Shown: piece after piece, positions 46,865-56,888 of the stretch
Layout of the letters: each line of letters begins with the position of its first letter
Position numbering within the stretch: position 1 is the first letter of the stretch
Assembly (NCBI RefSeq): GCF_003202285.1
Contig: NZ_MASW01000002.1
Location: 744,001-808,000 of the forward strand
Direction: 5' to 3'
Length of the DNA stretch: 64,000 nucleotides
Origin: Prauserella muralis
Lineage (GTDB): Bacteria > Actinomycetota > Actinomycetes > Mycobacteriales > Pseudonocardiaceae
Notes under the pieces: model-generated
What the model was told of the DNA's origin: nothing
The model's input: only the letters and a program-made list of their open reading frames with translations
Databases searched by the model: none
Program-made: the position numbers and the translations under genes

Positions 46865-48259
46865 GCCGGACACGGCGGCGAGCGCGTCGACCATGCCCCG
46901 GCCGTAGAAGCCGTTGTAGCCCTCGTACCCCGCGCAGTAGGCGTCCTGCGAGCCGTTGCCGGTGAGGTCGTAGTCGCCGGGGCAGGCGATCGCCTGCGCC
47001 TGTTCGGCGAGCACGTCGCGGAGACGTTCGGGGGAGGCGCCGGGCTCGCGGGAGGCCAGCAGGGCGGCGACGCCGGTGACGTGCGGTGCGGCCATCGACG
47101 TCCCGCACAGCGGCGCGTACCCACCGGGCACGGTCGACAGCACGCAGTCACCGTCGGTGCCGCCGGGTGCGGCCAGGTCGATCACGCCGAGCCCGTAGGA
47201 GCTGTAGCCGGCCTTCACGCGGTCCCTGCCGACCGCGGACACGGCGACCGTGTCGCGCAGGCCCGCGGGCAGTGCCTCGCACGTGCCCCGCGACGTGTCG
47301 TCCGCCGCCCCGCTCTCGGGTGACGCGGTGAGGTGCACCGCCTCGTTGGTGGCGGCGGCCACGTTGAGCGTGCCTGCGGACTCGGCGTAGCCGACCGCGC
47401 GGGCCACCGCCTCGCGCACGACGTCGTATCCGTCGCTCGGCGCGCACGGCATCGTGCCGGGGGTGACGAAGAAGCTGCTGTTGGTGATGGGTATCCCGTG
47501 CCGGGCGGCCCACATGAACCCGCACACGGCGGCCTGCGGCTCGACGTAGCCCTGGTCGTCGACGACCTTCACCGACGCCAGCCGCACGCCCGGCGCGACG
47601 CCGGTGATGCCCTGCCCGTCGTCGGCGGCGGCGATGATGCCCGCCACGTGGGTGCCGTGCTCCGAGGTCGTCGGTGCCCAGGACGCGGCCGACCGCTCGG
47701 GCGCGCCGGACAGGCAACTCGCCGACAGGCGCGGGTCCACGGCGCGGGACAGGTCCGGGTGCCCGGCGTCGACACCGGAGTCGAGCACCCCGACCACCAC
47801 CGTCCGGCTGCCCGGCTCGACGGCCCTGGCCACGTCGGCGCCGATCGCCCGCATGTCCCACTGCGCGGCGGAGAGGTCGCCGGAGCCGAGAGCCGTCTGC
47901 GGGGCCTGCCGGTCCGGGTCCTGGCGCTGGGTCCGCCCGGTGGGCTCGTCGCCGCGCAGGCGCTGGGCGCTGACCGTGCGGTCCGCGCCGATGCGCTCGG
48001 CGAACGCCGGACTGCGCGAGGTGGCCACGGCCACCGCGATCTCGGGGTAGTAGACGGTCGGACGACCACACGCGGCGGCGATCTCCTGGCGCGCCGCGGC
48101 CCGGGAGGTGCCGGGGTCGAACAGGACCAGGTAGCGCAGCGCGTCACCGGATCCGGTGCACTCGTCGCCCGGCTCGGCGGCCGCGCCGCCCGCTGCCGCC
48201 GCCTGACCGGCGAACACGAGGACCGCGCAGGTGAGCAGCACACTCCCACGCCTCAGCAC
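46652..48259 (-). CDS. Secreted subtilisin-like (S8) serine protease, extended C-terminus
   Basis: 535-aa subtilase. Signal peptide VLLTCAVLVFAGQAAAAGGAAA, an I9-like propeptide (RYLVLFDPGTSRAAARQEIA), then catalytic Asp160 in GVLDSGVD, His201 in HGTHVAGI, oxyanion Asn260 in ITNSSFF and Ser388 in CGTSMAAPH. The normal domain end is near AVSGSP (about residue 460). The frame then runs on for about 70 polar residues antisense to the last third of the ABC permease gene, so the native stop seems lost or shifted. No C-terminal membrane anchor is seen, so it is not a mycosin. GTG 48259 has GGAGGT just upstream. Confidence 0.85.
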   Translation of the reverse strand: MLRRGSVLLTCAVLVFAGQAAAAGGAAAEPGDECTGSGDALRYLVLFDPGTSRAAARQEIAAACGRPTVYYPEIAVAVATSRSPAFAERIGADRTVSAQRLRGDEPTGRTQRQDPDRQAPQTALGSGDLSAAQWDMRAIGADVARAVEPGSRTVVVGVLDSGVDAGHPDLSRAVDPRLSASCLSGAPERSAASWAPTTSEHGTHVAGIIAAADDGQGITGVAPGVRLASVKVVDDQGYVEPQAAVCGFMWAARHGIPITNSSFFVTPGTMPCAPSDGYDVVREAVARAVGYAESAGTLNVAAATNEAVHLTASPESGAADDTSRGTCEALPAGLRDTVAVSAVGRDRVKAGYSSYGLGVIDLAAPGGTDGDCVLSTVPGGYAPLCGTSMAAPHVTGVAALLASREPGASPERLRDVLAEQAQAIACPGDYDLTGNGSQDAYCAGYEGYNGFYGRGMVDALAAVSGSPEQEASEPARRGVDAEQSQRDQVADVPEHRRVEHPGGQSAQELDPVVERNALNDVLQGLGVDRQRVEGR

Positions 48260-48866
48260 AGGACCTCCGTCGACCGCAGACGCCGGTTTCTCCCCGCGTG
48301 AGCACCCGCTTCGGACCCGCGCCGACCCGCGATCGGGTCGCGGATCCGGAAAGCAAGCACTGAGCGCACGGTAACCACCTGGTCGGGGCCGGACAAGCGG
48401 TCGGCGAAAGTTCCCCCGGCCGGTGTCTTCACCGCCGCCGGGGCCCCAAGGACGCGGCGGCGCGGTGGCAGTGTGGGATACTGGGTGACGGCTGCTGGGC
48501 CGTTGTCACCGCCGAAAGGGCGGGGGGCGGCGGCGCGGTGGCCCGGTGACGTGCTGAAAGAGCTCGGTCGTCGCCGCCGCGAGCACCCCCTGTGCCGGGC
48601 GGCTCGACGACCAGGGAGGCGCCGAGGCGCCCGAGGTCGGTCAGGACGTCGCCGCGGGACCCGCCACTGGCGGTGTGCCGGGGGACACCCGGACCAGCTC
48701 AGTGGCATGAGAGGCAAGGATTCCCGTCGGCGGTGACCCCACCACGGCGGTACAAAACAGGAAACGGCCCCTGTGCGGCCGCGTCCTATCAGCCGGTTCC
48801 GGCCACGAGAGGGAGGATCCTCGGCCGGCGCGGGCAGGTAGACGCGCCCGGGGGCGAAGGAGACAT
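48260..48866 (+). other. Long untranslated interval / RNase E leader
   Basis: 607 bp without a credible gene. A GATACT -10-like box (48477-48482, in TGGGATACT) would give a 5' leader of about 375 nt for rne. The leader contains a GNRA-like hairpin CCGCCGAAAGGGCGG (about 48511-48525) and other GC-rich dyads. Open frames here are compositional shadows rich in Arg and Pro. Confidence 0.5.
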
Positions 48867-51800
48867 ATGTCGAACGCGGAGACACCCGCCGAGAACACGG
48901 GCGGGACTACCGCCACATCCACTGCAGGCGCGCTGGCCGACCTGCCGGCCCGGATCAGGGTCCACGCTCTGGCGAAACTGGTCGGCTCCAGCAGCCGGGA
49001 GGTGATGGCGAAGCTGGCGGAGCTGGGCGAGCCGGCCCGCAGCGTGCAGTCGAGCGTGCCCAAGGACACCGCTCTGCGTGTCGCCGGCGCCCTCGGGGTG
49101 CTGGACGAGGCCGTGGCCGAGGCCGCGGAGGCGACGCCTGCCGCGGTGACCGCCACCCCCGCCACCGAGCCCGCACCCGCCGGGGGCGACACGCCCGGCG
49201 CCGGGGAGACTCCGGCCACATCCGAGGCCGCCGCCGAGACCGGGCAGGCCGCGCCGGAGACGCCGGCCGCCGCGCCGGAGCGGGCCGCCGCGCCGGCCGT
49301 TCCCCCCGCGGTACCACCGGCCCCGCAGGCCGCAGAGCAGGCCCCGCCCGCCGAGCCCCCCGCGCCTGCCACGTCGCGGACGGTGCGCACACCCGTGTTC
49401 GCGGCGCCGTCGCCGGTGTTCCTGCCGCCGGAGCCGGTCGAGCAGGGCCCGGCGCCGAAGACCGCCCCTGGCAAGGCCGAGCAGGCCGGGGAGCCCGCCG
49501 AACAGCGCTCCAGCGGAGAGGTCGGCGATGCCGACACCGACACCGCTGACACCGGCGCCGACGACACCGACGACACCGAGGGCGGTGGCCGCAGGCGCCG
49601 CCGTCGCGGGCGTCGCGGCCGCGGCCGCGGCAAGGGCGGCGACGACAACCAGACGGGGCAGGACCAGGACGGTCAGGACACCCAGGGCGCTCAGCAGGCC
49701 GAGACCGCCGCGAGCGAGGGCAAGGCCGAGGAGCGCAAGGCCGAGGAGAAGGACGAGCAGGCCGCGAAGGGCGAGGACGGCGCCGACTCCGACGACGGCG
49801 ACTCCGACGGCGCCACCAGGCGGCGGCGCCGTCGCCGCAGGCGCAAGGGCGGTGGCGACGACGACTCCGGCGGCGAGGGCACGTCGCCGGACGACCCGCC
49901 GAACACGGTCGTGCACGTGCGCGACGCCAAGTCCGAAGGCAAGTCGGACAGCAAGGCCGACACCAAGGGCGATGCCCGCGACGGCGTGCGCAGCGTGCGG
50001 GGATCCACCCGGCTCGAGGCCAAGCGCCAGCGGCGCCGCGACGGCAGGGAGGCGGGCCGCAGGCGTGCCCCGATCCTGTCCGAGGCGGAGTTCCTGGCCC
50101 GGCGCGAGTCCGTGGAGCGCACGATGGTGGTCGCCGAGCGCGGCGACTCCACCCAGATCGGCGTGCTGGAGGACGGCGTGCTCGTCGAGCACTTCGTCAC
50201 CTCCTCCGGCAGCGGCTCGATCGTCGGCAACGTCTACCTCGGCAGGGTGCAGAACGTGCTGCCGTCGATGGAGGCGGCCTTCATCGACATCGGCCGCGGT
50301 CGCAACGCGGTGCTCTACGCCGGTGAGGTCGACTGGGACGCCGCGGGACTGGAGGGCAAGGCCCGCAAGATCGAGCAGGCGCTCTCCACCGGCGACAACG
50401 TGCTGGTGCAGGTCACCAAGGACCCGGTCGGCCACAAGGGCGCCCGGCTCACCACACAGATCTCACTGCCCGGCCGGTTCCTGGTGTACGTGCCCGCGGG
50501 CGGCGCCACCGGCATCTCCCGCAAGCTGCCGGAGAACGAGCGGCGCAGGCTCAAGGACATCCTCAAGCGCATCGTCCCCGAGGACGCGGGCGTGATCATC
50601 CGCACCGCCTCCGAGGGCATCAGCGAGGAGGAACTGGGCCGCGACGTGCGCAGGCTCAAGGCCCAGTGGGAGGTCATCAAGGAGAAGGCCGACTCCGCGA
50701 CGGGCCAGGGCAAGAAGTCCAGTGCCCCCGTGCTGCTCTACGAGGAGCCGGACCTGCTGGTCAAGGTCGTGCGCGACCTGTTCACCGAGGACTTCGTCAA
50801 GCTGGAGGTGCAGGGCGACACCGCGTGGGAGACGATCCACGCCTACGTGGAGCACGTCGCGCCCGATCTCACCGACCGGCTCAAGCGCTACGTCGGCACC
50901 GGCGACGTCTTCGCCGACTACCGCATCGACGAGCAGCTCACCAAGGCCCTCGACCGCAAGGTGTGGCTGCCCTCCGGCGGTTACCTCGTCATCGACCGCA
51001 CCGAGGCGATGACGGTGATCGACGTCAACACCGGCAAGTTCACCGGCTCGGGGGGCAATCTCGAGGAGACGGTCACCCGCAACAACCTGGAGTCGGCCGA
51101 GGAGATCGTGCGCCAGCTCCGGCTGCGCGACATCGGCGGCATCATCGTCATCGACTTCATCGACATGGTGCTGGAGTCCAACCGGGAGCTGGTCCTGCGC
51201 AGGCTCACCGAGTGCCTCGGCCGGGACCGCACCCGGCACCAGGTGGCGGAGGTCACCTCGCTGGGTCTGGTGCAGATGACCCGCAAGCGGGTCGGTACCG
51301 GCCTGCTGGAGGCCTTCTCCACCACATGCGAGCACTGCAAGGGCCGCGGCGTGCTCGTCGGCAGTGAGCCTCACCGTGGCAACGGTCACAACGGCGGCCA
51401 GCAGCACGGCGGCGGTGGCAACGGGGGCGGTGGTGGTTCGCGGCGTTCCCGTGGCCGCAACAAGAACACCGAGGACCAGGACACGGCCCGCTCCGCCGAG
51501 CCGGCGCAGAGCGGCCCGACGCCCGGGCAGCGGGAGTCGGTGGTCTCGGCGGTCCAGGCGATGGCCAACGCCTCCAAGGTCACTCCGAAGGCCGAGGAAT
51601 CCGCGGCCGACCGGCCGGAGACGGCGAGGTCGCAGGGCGACGGCCCCAAGGCGAAGAAGCCCAAGACGGACAAGGCGGACAAGAAGGACAAGAAGGCCAC
51701 GCCGGATGCCGTCGAGGCGGAGACGTCCCAGGTCGAGCAGCCCCAGGCCGCCGAGCAGCAGCCGCGGGACCGGCAGCAGGAGGAGCCCGCCGCGCAGGAA

Positions 51801-52064
51801 CCGGCGCAGCCGGTGAACGGGCACGCGCGGGCACCCGAACCCGTCGAGTCCGGTGCGGCGGAGCAGCCCGCGCAGCCCGAGGCCACCGGCGAGGAGGCAC
51901 CTGCCGCCGCGCAGCAGGACCGCGCCGAGCCGCAGCCCGAGGAGTCGCAGGCGGACACGCAGGCCGTGCCCGCGCCCGCCACCCGCACCACCACGCGGCG
52001 CCCGCGCCGCAGGGCCGCCTCGCGGCCCGCGGGGCCGCCGGTGCACGCTCAGGAGAACAGCTGA
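48867..52064 (+). CDS. rne: Ribonuclease E/G
   Basis: 1065-aa endoribonuclease processing rRNA, tRNA and mRNA. The N-terminal 400 residues are disordered: an IF2_N-like helix (RIRVHALAKLVGSSSREVMA), then Pro/Ala/Glu- and Arg-rich segments (GRRRRRRGRRGRGRGKGG). The catalytic core begins near 410 with MVVAERGDSTQIGVLEDG and an S1 domain (GNVYLGRVQNVLPSMEAAFIDIG), followed by the DNase I-like part with VIDVNTGKFTGSGG and VIDFIDM (metal Asp residues), and the zinc link CEHCKGRG near 822. A second disordered tail follows. ATG 48867 has AAGGAGA. The central catalytic core flanked by two disordered arms is the actinobacterial layout. Confidence 0.96.
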   Translation: MSNAETPAENTGGTTATSTAGALADLPARIRVHALAKLVGSSSREVMAKLAELGEPARSVQSSVPKDTALRVAGALGVLDEAVAEAAEATPAAVTATPATEPAPAGGDTPGAGETPATSEAAAETGQAAPETPAAAPERAAAPAVPPAVPPAPQAAEQAPPAEPPAPATSRTVRTPVFAAPSPVFLPPEPVEQGPAPKTAPGKAEQAGEPAEQRSSGEVGDADTDTADTGADDTDDTEGGGRRRRRRGRRGRGRGKGGDDNQTGQDQDGQDTQGAQQAETAASEGKAEERKAEEKDEQAAKGEDGADSDDGDSDGATRRRRRRRRRKGGGDDDSGGEGTSPDDPPNTVVHVRDAKSEGKSDSKADTKGDARDGVRSVRGSTRLEAKRQRRRDGREAGRRRAPILSEAEFLARRESVERTMVVAERGDSTQIGVLEDGVLVEHFVTSSGSGSIVGNVYLGRVQNVLPSMEAAFIDIGRGRNAVLYAGEVDWDAAGLEGKARKIEQALSTGDNVLVQVTKDPVGHKGARLTTQISLPGRFLVYVPAGGATGISRKLPENERRRLKDILKRIVPEDAGVIIRTASEGISEEELGRDVRRLKAQWEVIKEKADSATGQGKKSSAPVLLYEEPDLLVKVVRDLFTEDFVKLEVQGDTAWETIHAYVEHVAPDLTDRLKRYVGTGDVFADYRIDEQLTKALDRKVWLPSGGYLVIDRTEAMTVIDVNTGKFTGSGGNLEETVTRNNLESAEEIVRQLRLRDIGGIIVIDFIDMVLESNRELVLRRLTECLGRDRTRHQVAEVTSLGLVQMTRKRVGTGLLEAFSTTCEHCKGRGVLVGSEPHRGNGHNGGQQHGGGGNGGGGGSRRSRGRNKNTEDQDTARSAEPAQSGPTPGQRESVVSAVQAMANASKVTPKAEESAADRPETARSQGDGPKAKKPKTDKADKKDKKATPDAVEAETSQVEQPQAAEQQPRDRQQEEPAAQEPAQPVNGHARAPEPVESGAAEQPAQPEATGEEAPAAAQQDRAEPQPEESQADTQAVPAPATRTTTRRPRRRAASRPAGPPVHAQENS

Positions 52065-52084
52065 TGGCCACCCCGGTTCAGTGG

Positions 52085-52114
52085 TTGATCCCGGCGCCCC
52101 GTAAGCTGTACAGC
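52085..52114 (+). promoter_or_regulatory. Promoter of rplU-rpmA
   Basis: TTGATC (52085-52090) and TACAGC (52109-52114) with an 18-bp spacer, giving a leader of about 95 nt before rplU that contains GCGGCCCGCTGC and a complementary segment. Confidence 0.5.
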
Positions 52115-52215
52115 GGCCCGCTGCTGGAGCGGGTCGCTGTGCGCGATTGCCGGACCGCCGAGAGCGGGCTGGTCGCGTGAGCCCCCACCCACAGTCGAGC
52201 AAGCAGGAGACTTCC

Positions 52216-52533
52216 GTGTCGGCGTATGCAGTCGTCAAGACCGGCGGCAAGCAGTACAAGGTCGCCGTTGGCGATGTCGTCGAGGTCGAGAAGCTCGAGG
52301 GCGAGCCGGGCACCGAGCACACCTTCCCCGCCGTGCTGTACGTCGACGGTGGCGAGGTCACCACGGACGCCGACGCGCTGGCGAAGGTCTCGGTCACCGG
52401 CAAGGTCGTCGAGCAGACCAAGGGCCCCAAGATCCGGATTCACAAGTTCAAGAACAAGACCGGTTACCACAAGAGGCAGGGTCACCGCCAGCAGCTGACC
52501 CGCATCGAGGTCACCGGCATCAACAACAAGTAA
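52216..52533 (+). CDS. rplU: 50S ribosomal protein L21
   Basis: 105-aa L21: [25 protein letters not shown] at the start and [24 protein letters not shown] at the RNA-binding end. GTG 52216 has AGCAGGAGA upstream. It binds 23S rRNA beside L20. Upstream of rpmA as in nearly all bacteria. Confidence 0.98.
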   Translation: MSAYAVVKTGGKQYKVAVGDVVEVEKLEGEPGTEHTFPAVLYVDGGEVTTDADALAKVSVTGKVVEQTKGPKIRIHKFKNKTGYHKRQGHRQQLTRIEVTGINNK

Positions 52534-52568
52534 GGCTGTTGCTTTTTCTGTAAGGAGAGTGACCAGCG

Positions 52569-52826
52569 ATGGCACACAAGAAGGGCGCGTCCAGCTCTCG
52601 CAACGGCCGTGACTCCAACCCGAAGTACCTCGGTGTCAAGCGGTTCGGCGGTCAGGTCGTGAAGGCCGGCGAGATCCTGGTTCGCCAGCGCGGCACCAAG
52701 TTCCACCCCGGCGTGAACGTCGGCCGTGGCGGCGACGACACCCTGTTCGCGCTCTCCGCCGGCTCGGTCGAGTTCGGCACGAAGCGTGGCCGCAAGATGG
52801 TCAACATCGTGCCGGTCGAGGCCTGA
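52569..52826 (+). CDS. rpmA: 50S ribosomal protein L27
   Basis: 85-aa L27, starting directly [18 protein letters not shown] with no cleavable N-terminal extension, and with [28 protein letters not shown]. The N-terminus reaches the peptidyl-transferase centre. ATG 52569 has AAGGAGAG. A strong terminator follows. Confidence 0.98.
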   Translation: MAHKKGASSSRNGRDSNPKYLGVKRFGGQVVKAGEILVRQRGTKFHPGVNVGRGGDDTLFALSAGSVEFGTKRGRKMVNIVPVEA

Positions 52827-52856
52827 TCCGGCCCGATCGCCACGCACGAGTCCCGA

Positions 52857-52900
52857 ACGAGGGGCGGGTCCGGAACACATCCGGCCCCGCCCCTCGTTTT
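52857..52900 (+). terminator. Intrinsic terminator after rpmA
   Basis: ACGAGGGGCGGG-T-CCGG paired with CCGG-C-CCCGCCCCTCGT, one internal mismatch, 7-nt loop, followed by TTTT; the most classical terminator in the window. Confidence 0.85.
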
Positions 52901-52947
52901 GTCATGACGGAACTGTCCAGATCGGCACGAGCAGCAAGCGAGGCACC

Positions 52948-54402
52948 ATGACGTCCCGGTTCGTCGACCGCGCGGTCATCCATCTGGCCGCGGGCAACGG
53001 TGGGAACGGCTGTGCCTCCGTGCACCGCGAGAAGTTCAAGCCGCTCGGCGGCCCGGACGGCGGCAACGGCGGCAACGGCGGTGACGTGCTGCTCGTCGTC
53101 GACCCCGGTGTCCACACGCTGCTCGACTTCCATTTCCGCCCGCACGCCCGCGGCGGTAACGGCAAACCCGGGCAGGGCAGCAACCGCAACGGCGCCGCGG
53201 GCGAGAGCCTGGAACTGAAGGTCCCCGAGGGCACCGTCGTGCTGACTCCCGACGGTGAGGTACTGGCCGACCTGGTCGGCGCGGGCACGACGTTCGTCGC
53301 CGCCAAGGGCGGCCGCGGCGGGCTCGGCAACGCGGCGCTCGCCTCCCGCGCACGCAAGGCTCCCGGCTTCGCGCTGCTCGGCGAGGAGGGGGAGAAGCGC
53401 GATCTCGTACTGGAACTGCGGTCCGTCGCCGACGTCGGCCTGCTCGGCTTCCCCTCGGCGGGCAAGTCGTCGCTGATCTCGGTGCTGTCCGCGGCCAAGC
53501 CGAAGATCGCCGACTACCCGTTCACCACACTCGTGCCCAACCTCGGCGTGGTGACCGCGGGCGACACCGTCTTCACCATGGCCGACGTGCCGGGACTGAT
53601 TCCCGGTGCGAGCGAGGGCAAGGGCCTGGGGCTGGACTTCCTGCGTCACATCGAGCGCTGCGCGGTGCTCGTGCACGTTGTCGACTGTGCGACCTTCGAG
53701 CCCGGCCGGGACCCGGTGTCCGATGTGGATGCACTGGAGTCCGAACTGGCCCGGTACACGCCCGCGCTGGGCGGGGACCTCGCCGATCGGCCGCGGGTCG
53801 TGGTGCTCAACAAGGTCGACGTGCCGGACGCCGCCGAGCTGGCCGAGCTGGTGCGCCCCGAGTTCGAGGCGCGGGGCCTGCGCGTGTTCGAGATCTCCAC
53901 GGTGTCGCGGCACGGGCTGCGCGAGCTCGGCTTCGCGCTCGGCGAGATCGTCGAGCAGTACCGTGCCGCGCAACCGCCGCCGACGCCCACGCAGATCGTG
54001 CTCGCGCCACCGGCCGTGGACGACGCGGGCTTCTCGGTGGAGCCCGACCCCGACGAGCCGGGCGGCTACATCGTGCGCGGTCCGCGCCCCGAGCGCTGGG
54101 TACGGCAGACCGACTTCGGCAACGACGAGGCCGTCGGCTACCTCGGCGACCGGCTCAACCGGCTCGGCGTCGAGGAGGAGCTGGCCCGGATGGGCGCGGA
54201 GCCGGGCAGCCCCGTGACCATCGGCGACCACACCTTCGAGTGGGAGCCCTCCACGCCTGCCGGGGTGGCCGTGCGCATGACCGGCCGTGGCACCGACGCC
54301 CGGCTCGAGGACCACGGGCGCGTCAGCGCCGCGCAGCGCAAGGAAGCCCGCCGCATCCGCAGGGAGGGCGTGCCCGAGGAGGGCGAGGACGCCGGTGAGT
54401 GA
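52948..54402 (+). CDS. obg: GTPase Obg/CgtA
   Basis: 484-aa essential GTPase acting in 50S maturation and stress. The Obg domain ([40 protein letters not shown]) is followed by the G domain (G1 [11 protein letters not shown]3 [17 protein letters not shown]4 LNKVD) and a C-terminal OCT domain ([20 protein letters not shown]). ATG 52948 is preceded by AAGCGAGG; the longer frame runs through rpmA in another phase. It overlaps proB by 8 nt. Confidence 0.97.
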   Translation: MTSRFVDRAVIHLAAGNGGNGCASVHREKFKPLGGPDGGNGGNGGDVLLVVDPGVHTLLDFHFRPHARGGNGKPGQGSNRNGAAGESLELKVPEGTVVLTPDGEVLADLVGAGTTFVAAKGGRGGLGNAALASRARKAPGFALLGEEGEKRDLVLELRSVADVGLLGFPSAGKSSLISVLSAAKPKIADYPFTTLVPNLGVVTAGDTVFTMADVPGLIPGASEGKGLGLDFLRHIERCAVLVHVVDCATFEPGRDPVSDVDALESELARYTPALGGDLADRPRVVVLNKVDVPDAAELAELVRPEFEARGLRVFEISTVSRHGLRELGFALGEIVEQYRAAQPPPTPTQIVLAPPAVDDAGFSVEPDPDEPGGYIVRGPRPERWVRQTDFGNDEAVGYLGDRLNRLGVEEELARMGAEPGSPVTIGDHTFEWEPSTPAGVAVRMTGRGTDARLEDHGRVSAAQRKEARRIRREGVPEEGEDAGE

Positions 54403-55504
54403 GGCACGTCGGGCGATCTCCGCCGCCCGGCGGCTGGTCGTCAAGGTCGGCTCGTCCGCGCTGACCACGGCCGGTGACGGCCTGGACACCGCGCGCCTGG
54501 ATGCGCTGGTCGACGCGATCGCCGACCGGGTCGCCCGCGACACCCAGCTGGTGCTGGTGTCCTCGGGGGCCATCGGCGCGGGACTCGCGCCGCTCGCCCT
54601 CGGCAGCAGGCCGCGTGACCTCGCCACGCAGCAGGCCGCGGCCAGCGTCGGCCAGCTCGCGCTCGCGCACGCCTACGCGGAGTCGTTCGGCCGGTACTCG
54701 CTCACGGTCGGCCAGGTGCTGCTCACCTCCGACGACGTGGTGCGCAGGGCGCACTACCGCAACGCCGAACGGACGTTCTCGCGGCTGCTGGCACTGGGCG
54801 CGGTGCCGGTGGTCAACGAGAACGACACCGTGGCCACCGAGGAGATCCGGTTCGGCGACAACGACCGGCTCGCCGCGCTGGTCGCGCACCTCATCCACGC
54901 CGACGGCCTCGTGCTGCTGTCCGATGTGGATGCTCTGTACGACGGCGACCCGCGCGGGGGCGGCACCCGCAAGATCACCGAGATCACCGGACAGTCCGAT
55001 CTGGACGGCCTTTCGGTGGGCAAGTCCAGCTCCGGGCTCGGCACAGGCGGCATGATGTCGAAGGTCGCCGCGGCGCGCACCGCCGCCGCGGCAGGCATTC
55101 CCGCGCTCATCGCCGCCGCGGCCGAGGCGCGCGAGGCGCTGGGCGCGGCGGGCACCGGCACGGCCTTCCACGCCTCGGACGCGCGCCTGTCGGCCCGGCG
55201 CTTCTGGCTCGGCTATGCGGCGGGCACCAGCGGGCGCCTGCACCTCGACGACGGTGCCGTGGCCGCGGTGGTGCGGCGCAGGCGGTCGCTGCTGGCCGCG
55301 GGCATCACCGGGGTGGACGGCGACTTCCAGGCCGGTGACGTGGTCGACCTGGTCGATCCGGCCCAGCAGGTGGTGGCCAGGGGAGTGGTGGCCTTCGACG
55401 TCGGCGAGCTGCCGGACCTGATCGGCCGCTCCACCCACGAGCTGCCCGCCGAGCAGCGCAGGGAGGTCGTGCACGCCGACGATCTGGTGCCGCTGCGCCG
55501 GTAG
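54395..55504 (+). CDS. proB: Glutamate 5-kinase
   Basis: 369-aa enzyme catalysing the first step of proline synthesis. Amino-acid kinase domain with [55 protein letters not shown] and [15 protein letters not shown]; a C-terminal PUA domain (about 285-365). GTG 54395 overlaps the obg stop by 8 nt. The proA gene is not next to it in this window. Confidence 0.97.
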   Translation: MSEARRAISAARRLVVKVGSSALTTAGDGLDTARLDALVDAIADRVARDTQLVLVSSGAIGAGLAPLALGSRPRDLATQQAAASVGQLALAHAYAESFGRYSLTVGQVLLTSDDVVRRAHYRNAERTFSRLLALGAVPVVNENDTVATEEIRFGDNDRLAALVAHLIHADGLVLLSDVDALYDGDPRGGGTRKITEITGQSDLDGLSVGKSSSGLGTGGMMSKVAAARTAAAAGIPALIAAAAEAREALGAAGTGTAFHASDARLSARRFWLGYAAGTSGRLHLDDGAVAAVVRRRRSLLAAGITGVDGDFQAGDVVDLVDPAQQVVARGVVAFDVGELPDLIGRSTHELPAEQRREVVHADDLVPLRR

Positions 55505-55517
55505 CCCGCCGCGGGCG

Positions 55518-56798
55518 TCAGCGCAGCTCGGTGCCGCTGGTCTCGGGCAGCCGCCAGATCACGAAGAAGGCGATGGCCGAGCCCGCCGCCACGTACCAGA
55601 AGAACACCAGCGGCGCGCCCGCGTCGGACAGCGCGGTGATGACCAGTGGCGCCGTGCCGCCGAACGTCGCGACCGTGAGGTTGTACCAGGCGCCGATGCC
55701 GAGCCCGCGCAGCGCGGTGGGGAACAGCTCACTCATGATCGCCGGTGCGATCGACGTCATGGCCGTGTACAGGCCGAGGCCCACGCAGAAGACCACGAGC
55801 AGGTTGACGAACCCGGGCCGCACGAGTGTGGACAGCGGGACGATGAGAATCGCCATGGCCGCCGACCAGATCATCAGTTGCGGCTTGCGGCCGAACCGGT
55901 CGGAGGCCGCGCCCATCGGGTACTGCAGCGCCACGAACAGCGCGGTCGCGATCGACAGCGCCAGGAACACGTCACCGTCGTCGGCACCGCGTGTCTCCAC
56001 GGCGAACGGCGTCAGCGCGCTGAAGAAGGTGTAGTAGCACAGTGTCGACAGCATCGTGAACCCGACGAGCTGGCCGACCGCCTTCGGGTGCTTGCGCAGC
56101 GTCGTGAGCAGCGGGCGGCGCACGCGGCGGGCCGTGGCCTTGTTGTCCTCGAACTGTTCGGTCTCGGCCAGGTTGCGCCGCAGCCACAGCCCGATGAGCC
56201 CGAGCACGCCACCGAGCAGGAACGGGATGCGCCAGCCCCACGCCTGCAGTTGCGCCTCGTCCATGGTGCGGGCCAGCGTGAAACCCAGTACCGAGGCCAG
56301 CAACACCGCGCTGCCGGTGGAGATGTAGAAGAACGACGAGTAGCGGCCGCGCCGCTTCGGCGGCGCGATCTCGCCCAGGTAGGCGGAGGCATTGGACACC
56401 TCACCGCCGAGTGAGAGCCCCTGCGCGATGCGTGCCAGCAGCAGCAACAGCGGTGCGAGCCAGCCGATCTGCTCGTAGCTGGGCAGCACGCCGATCATCA
56501 CCGAGCCACCTGCCATCAGCACGATCGTGAAGATCATCGCCGGTTTGCGCCCGCGCAGATCGGCGAACCGGCCGATGAGCATGCCGCCCAGCGGCCGGAA
56601 GAAGAACGCCAGCGCATAGGTGGCGAACGTGTTGATCTGGGCGAGCTCGCCGGGAAAGAACGCGCTGGCGAAGTAGATGCTGAAGGTGGCGTAGATGGTC
56701 CAGTCGAACCATTCGAGGGCGTTGCCAACGCTCGCCGCGAACAGTTTGCGGACCGGGAGCCGGTGCCGGGCGGGGGCGGTAACGTTCGACTCGACCAT
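55518..56798 (-). CDS. MHS-family metabolite:H+ symporter (MFS)
   Basis: 426-aa transporter of the metabolite/H+ symporter family (ProP, ShiA, KgtP relatives). ASVGNALEWFDWTIYATFSIYFASAFFP is the diagnostic first segment, then RPLGGMLIGRFADLRGRKPAM, ARIAQGLSLGGEVSNASAYLGE and PTALRGLGIGAWYNL. ATG 56798 with GGAGGA upstream; the frame extends to 56834 without a better start. Convergent with proB (14-nt gap). Substrate could be proline, betaine or a carboxylate; unknown. Confidence 0.92.
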   Translation of the reverse strand: MVESNVTAPARHRLPVRKLFAASVGNALEWFDWTIYATFSIYFASAFFPGELAQINTFATYALAFFFRPLGGMLIGRFADLRGRKPAMIFTIVLMAGGSVMIGVLPSYEQIGWLAPLLLLLARIAQGLSLGGEVSNASAYLGEIAPPKRRGRYSSFFYISTGSAVLLASVLGFTLARTMDEAQLQAWGWRIPFLLGGVLGLIGLWLRRNLAETEQFEDNKATARRVRRPLLTTLRKHPKAVGQLVGFTMLSTLCYYTFFSALTPFAVETRGADDGDVFLALSIATALFVALQYPMGAASDRFGRKPQLMIWSAAMAILIVPLSTLVRPGFVNLLVVFCVGLGLYTAMTSIAPAIMSELFPTALRGLGIGAWYNLTVATFGGTAPLVITALSDAGAPLVFFWYVAAGSAIAFFVIWRLPETSGTELR

Positions 56799-56888
56799 GA
56801 CGATCCTCCACGTCGCCGTCGTGTGGGTGGGCACTTTGCCACACGATCGGGTGGCGCGAAAGTCTCCAACAGGGTCGCGACGCTGCGC

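Noticed and set aside
46652-48259. Mycosin of a type VII secretion system
   Set aside because: No C-terminal transmembrane anchor and no Esx, EccC or PE/PPE-like genes in the window.
48253-48885. 210-aa open frame on the minus strand across the rne leader
   Set aside because: Arg/Pro/Ser-rich low-complexity product typical of a GC-rich non-coding strand, no ribosome site, no family motif.
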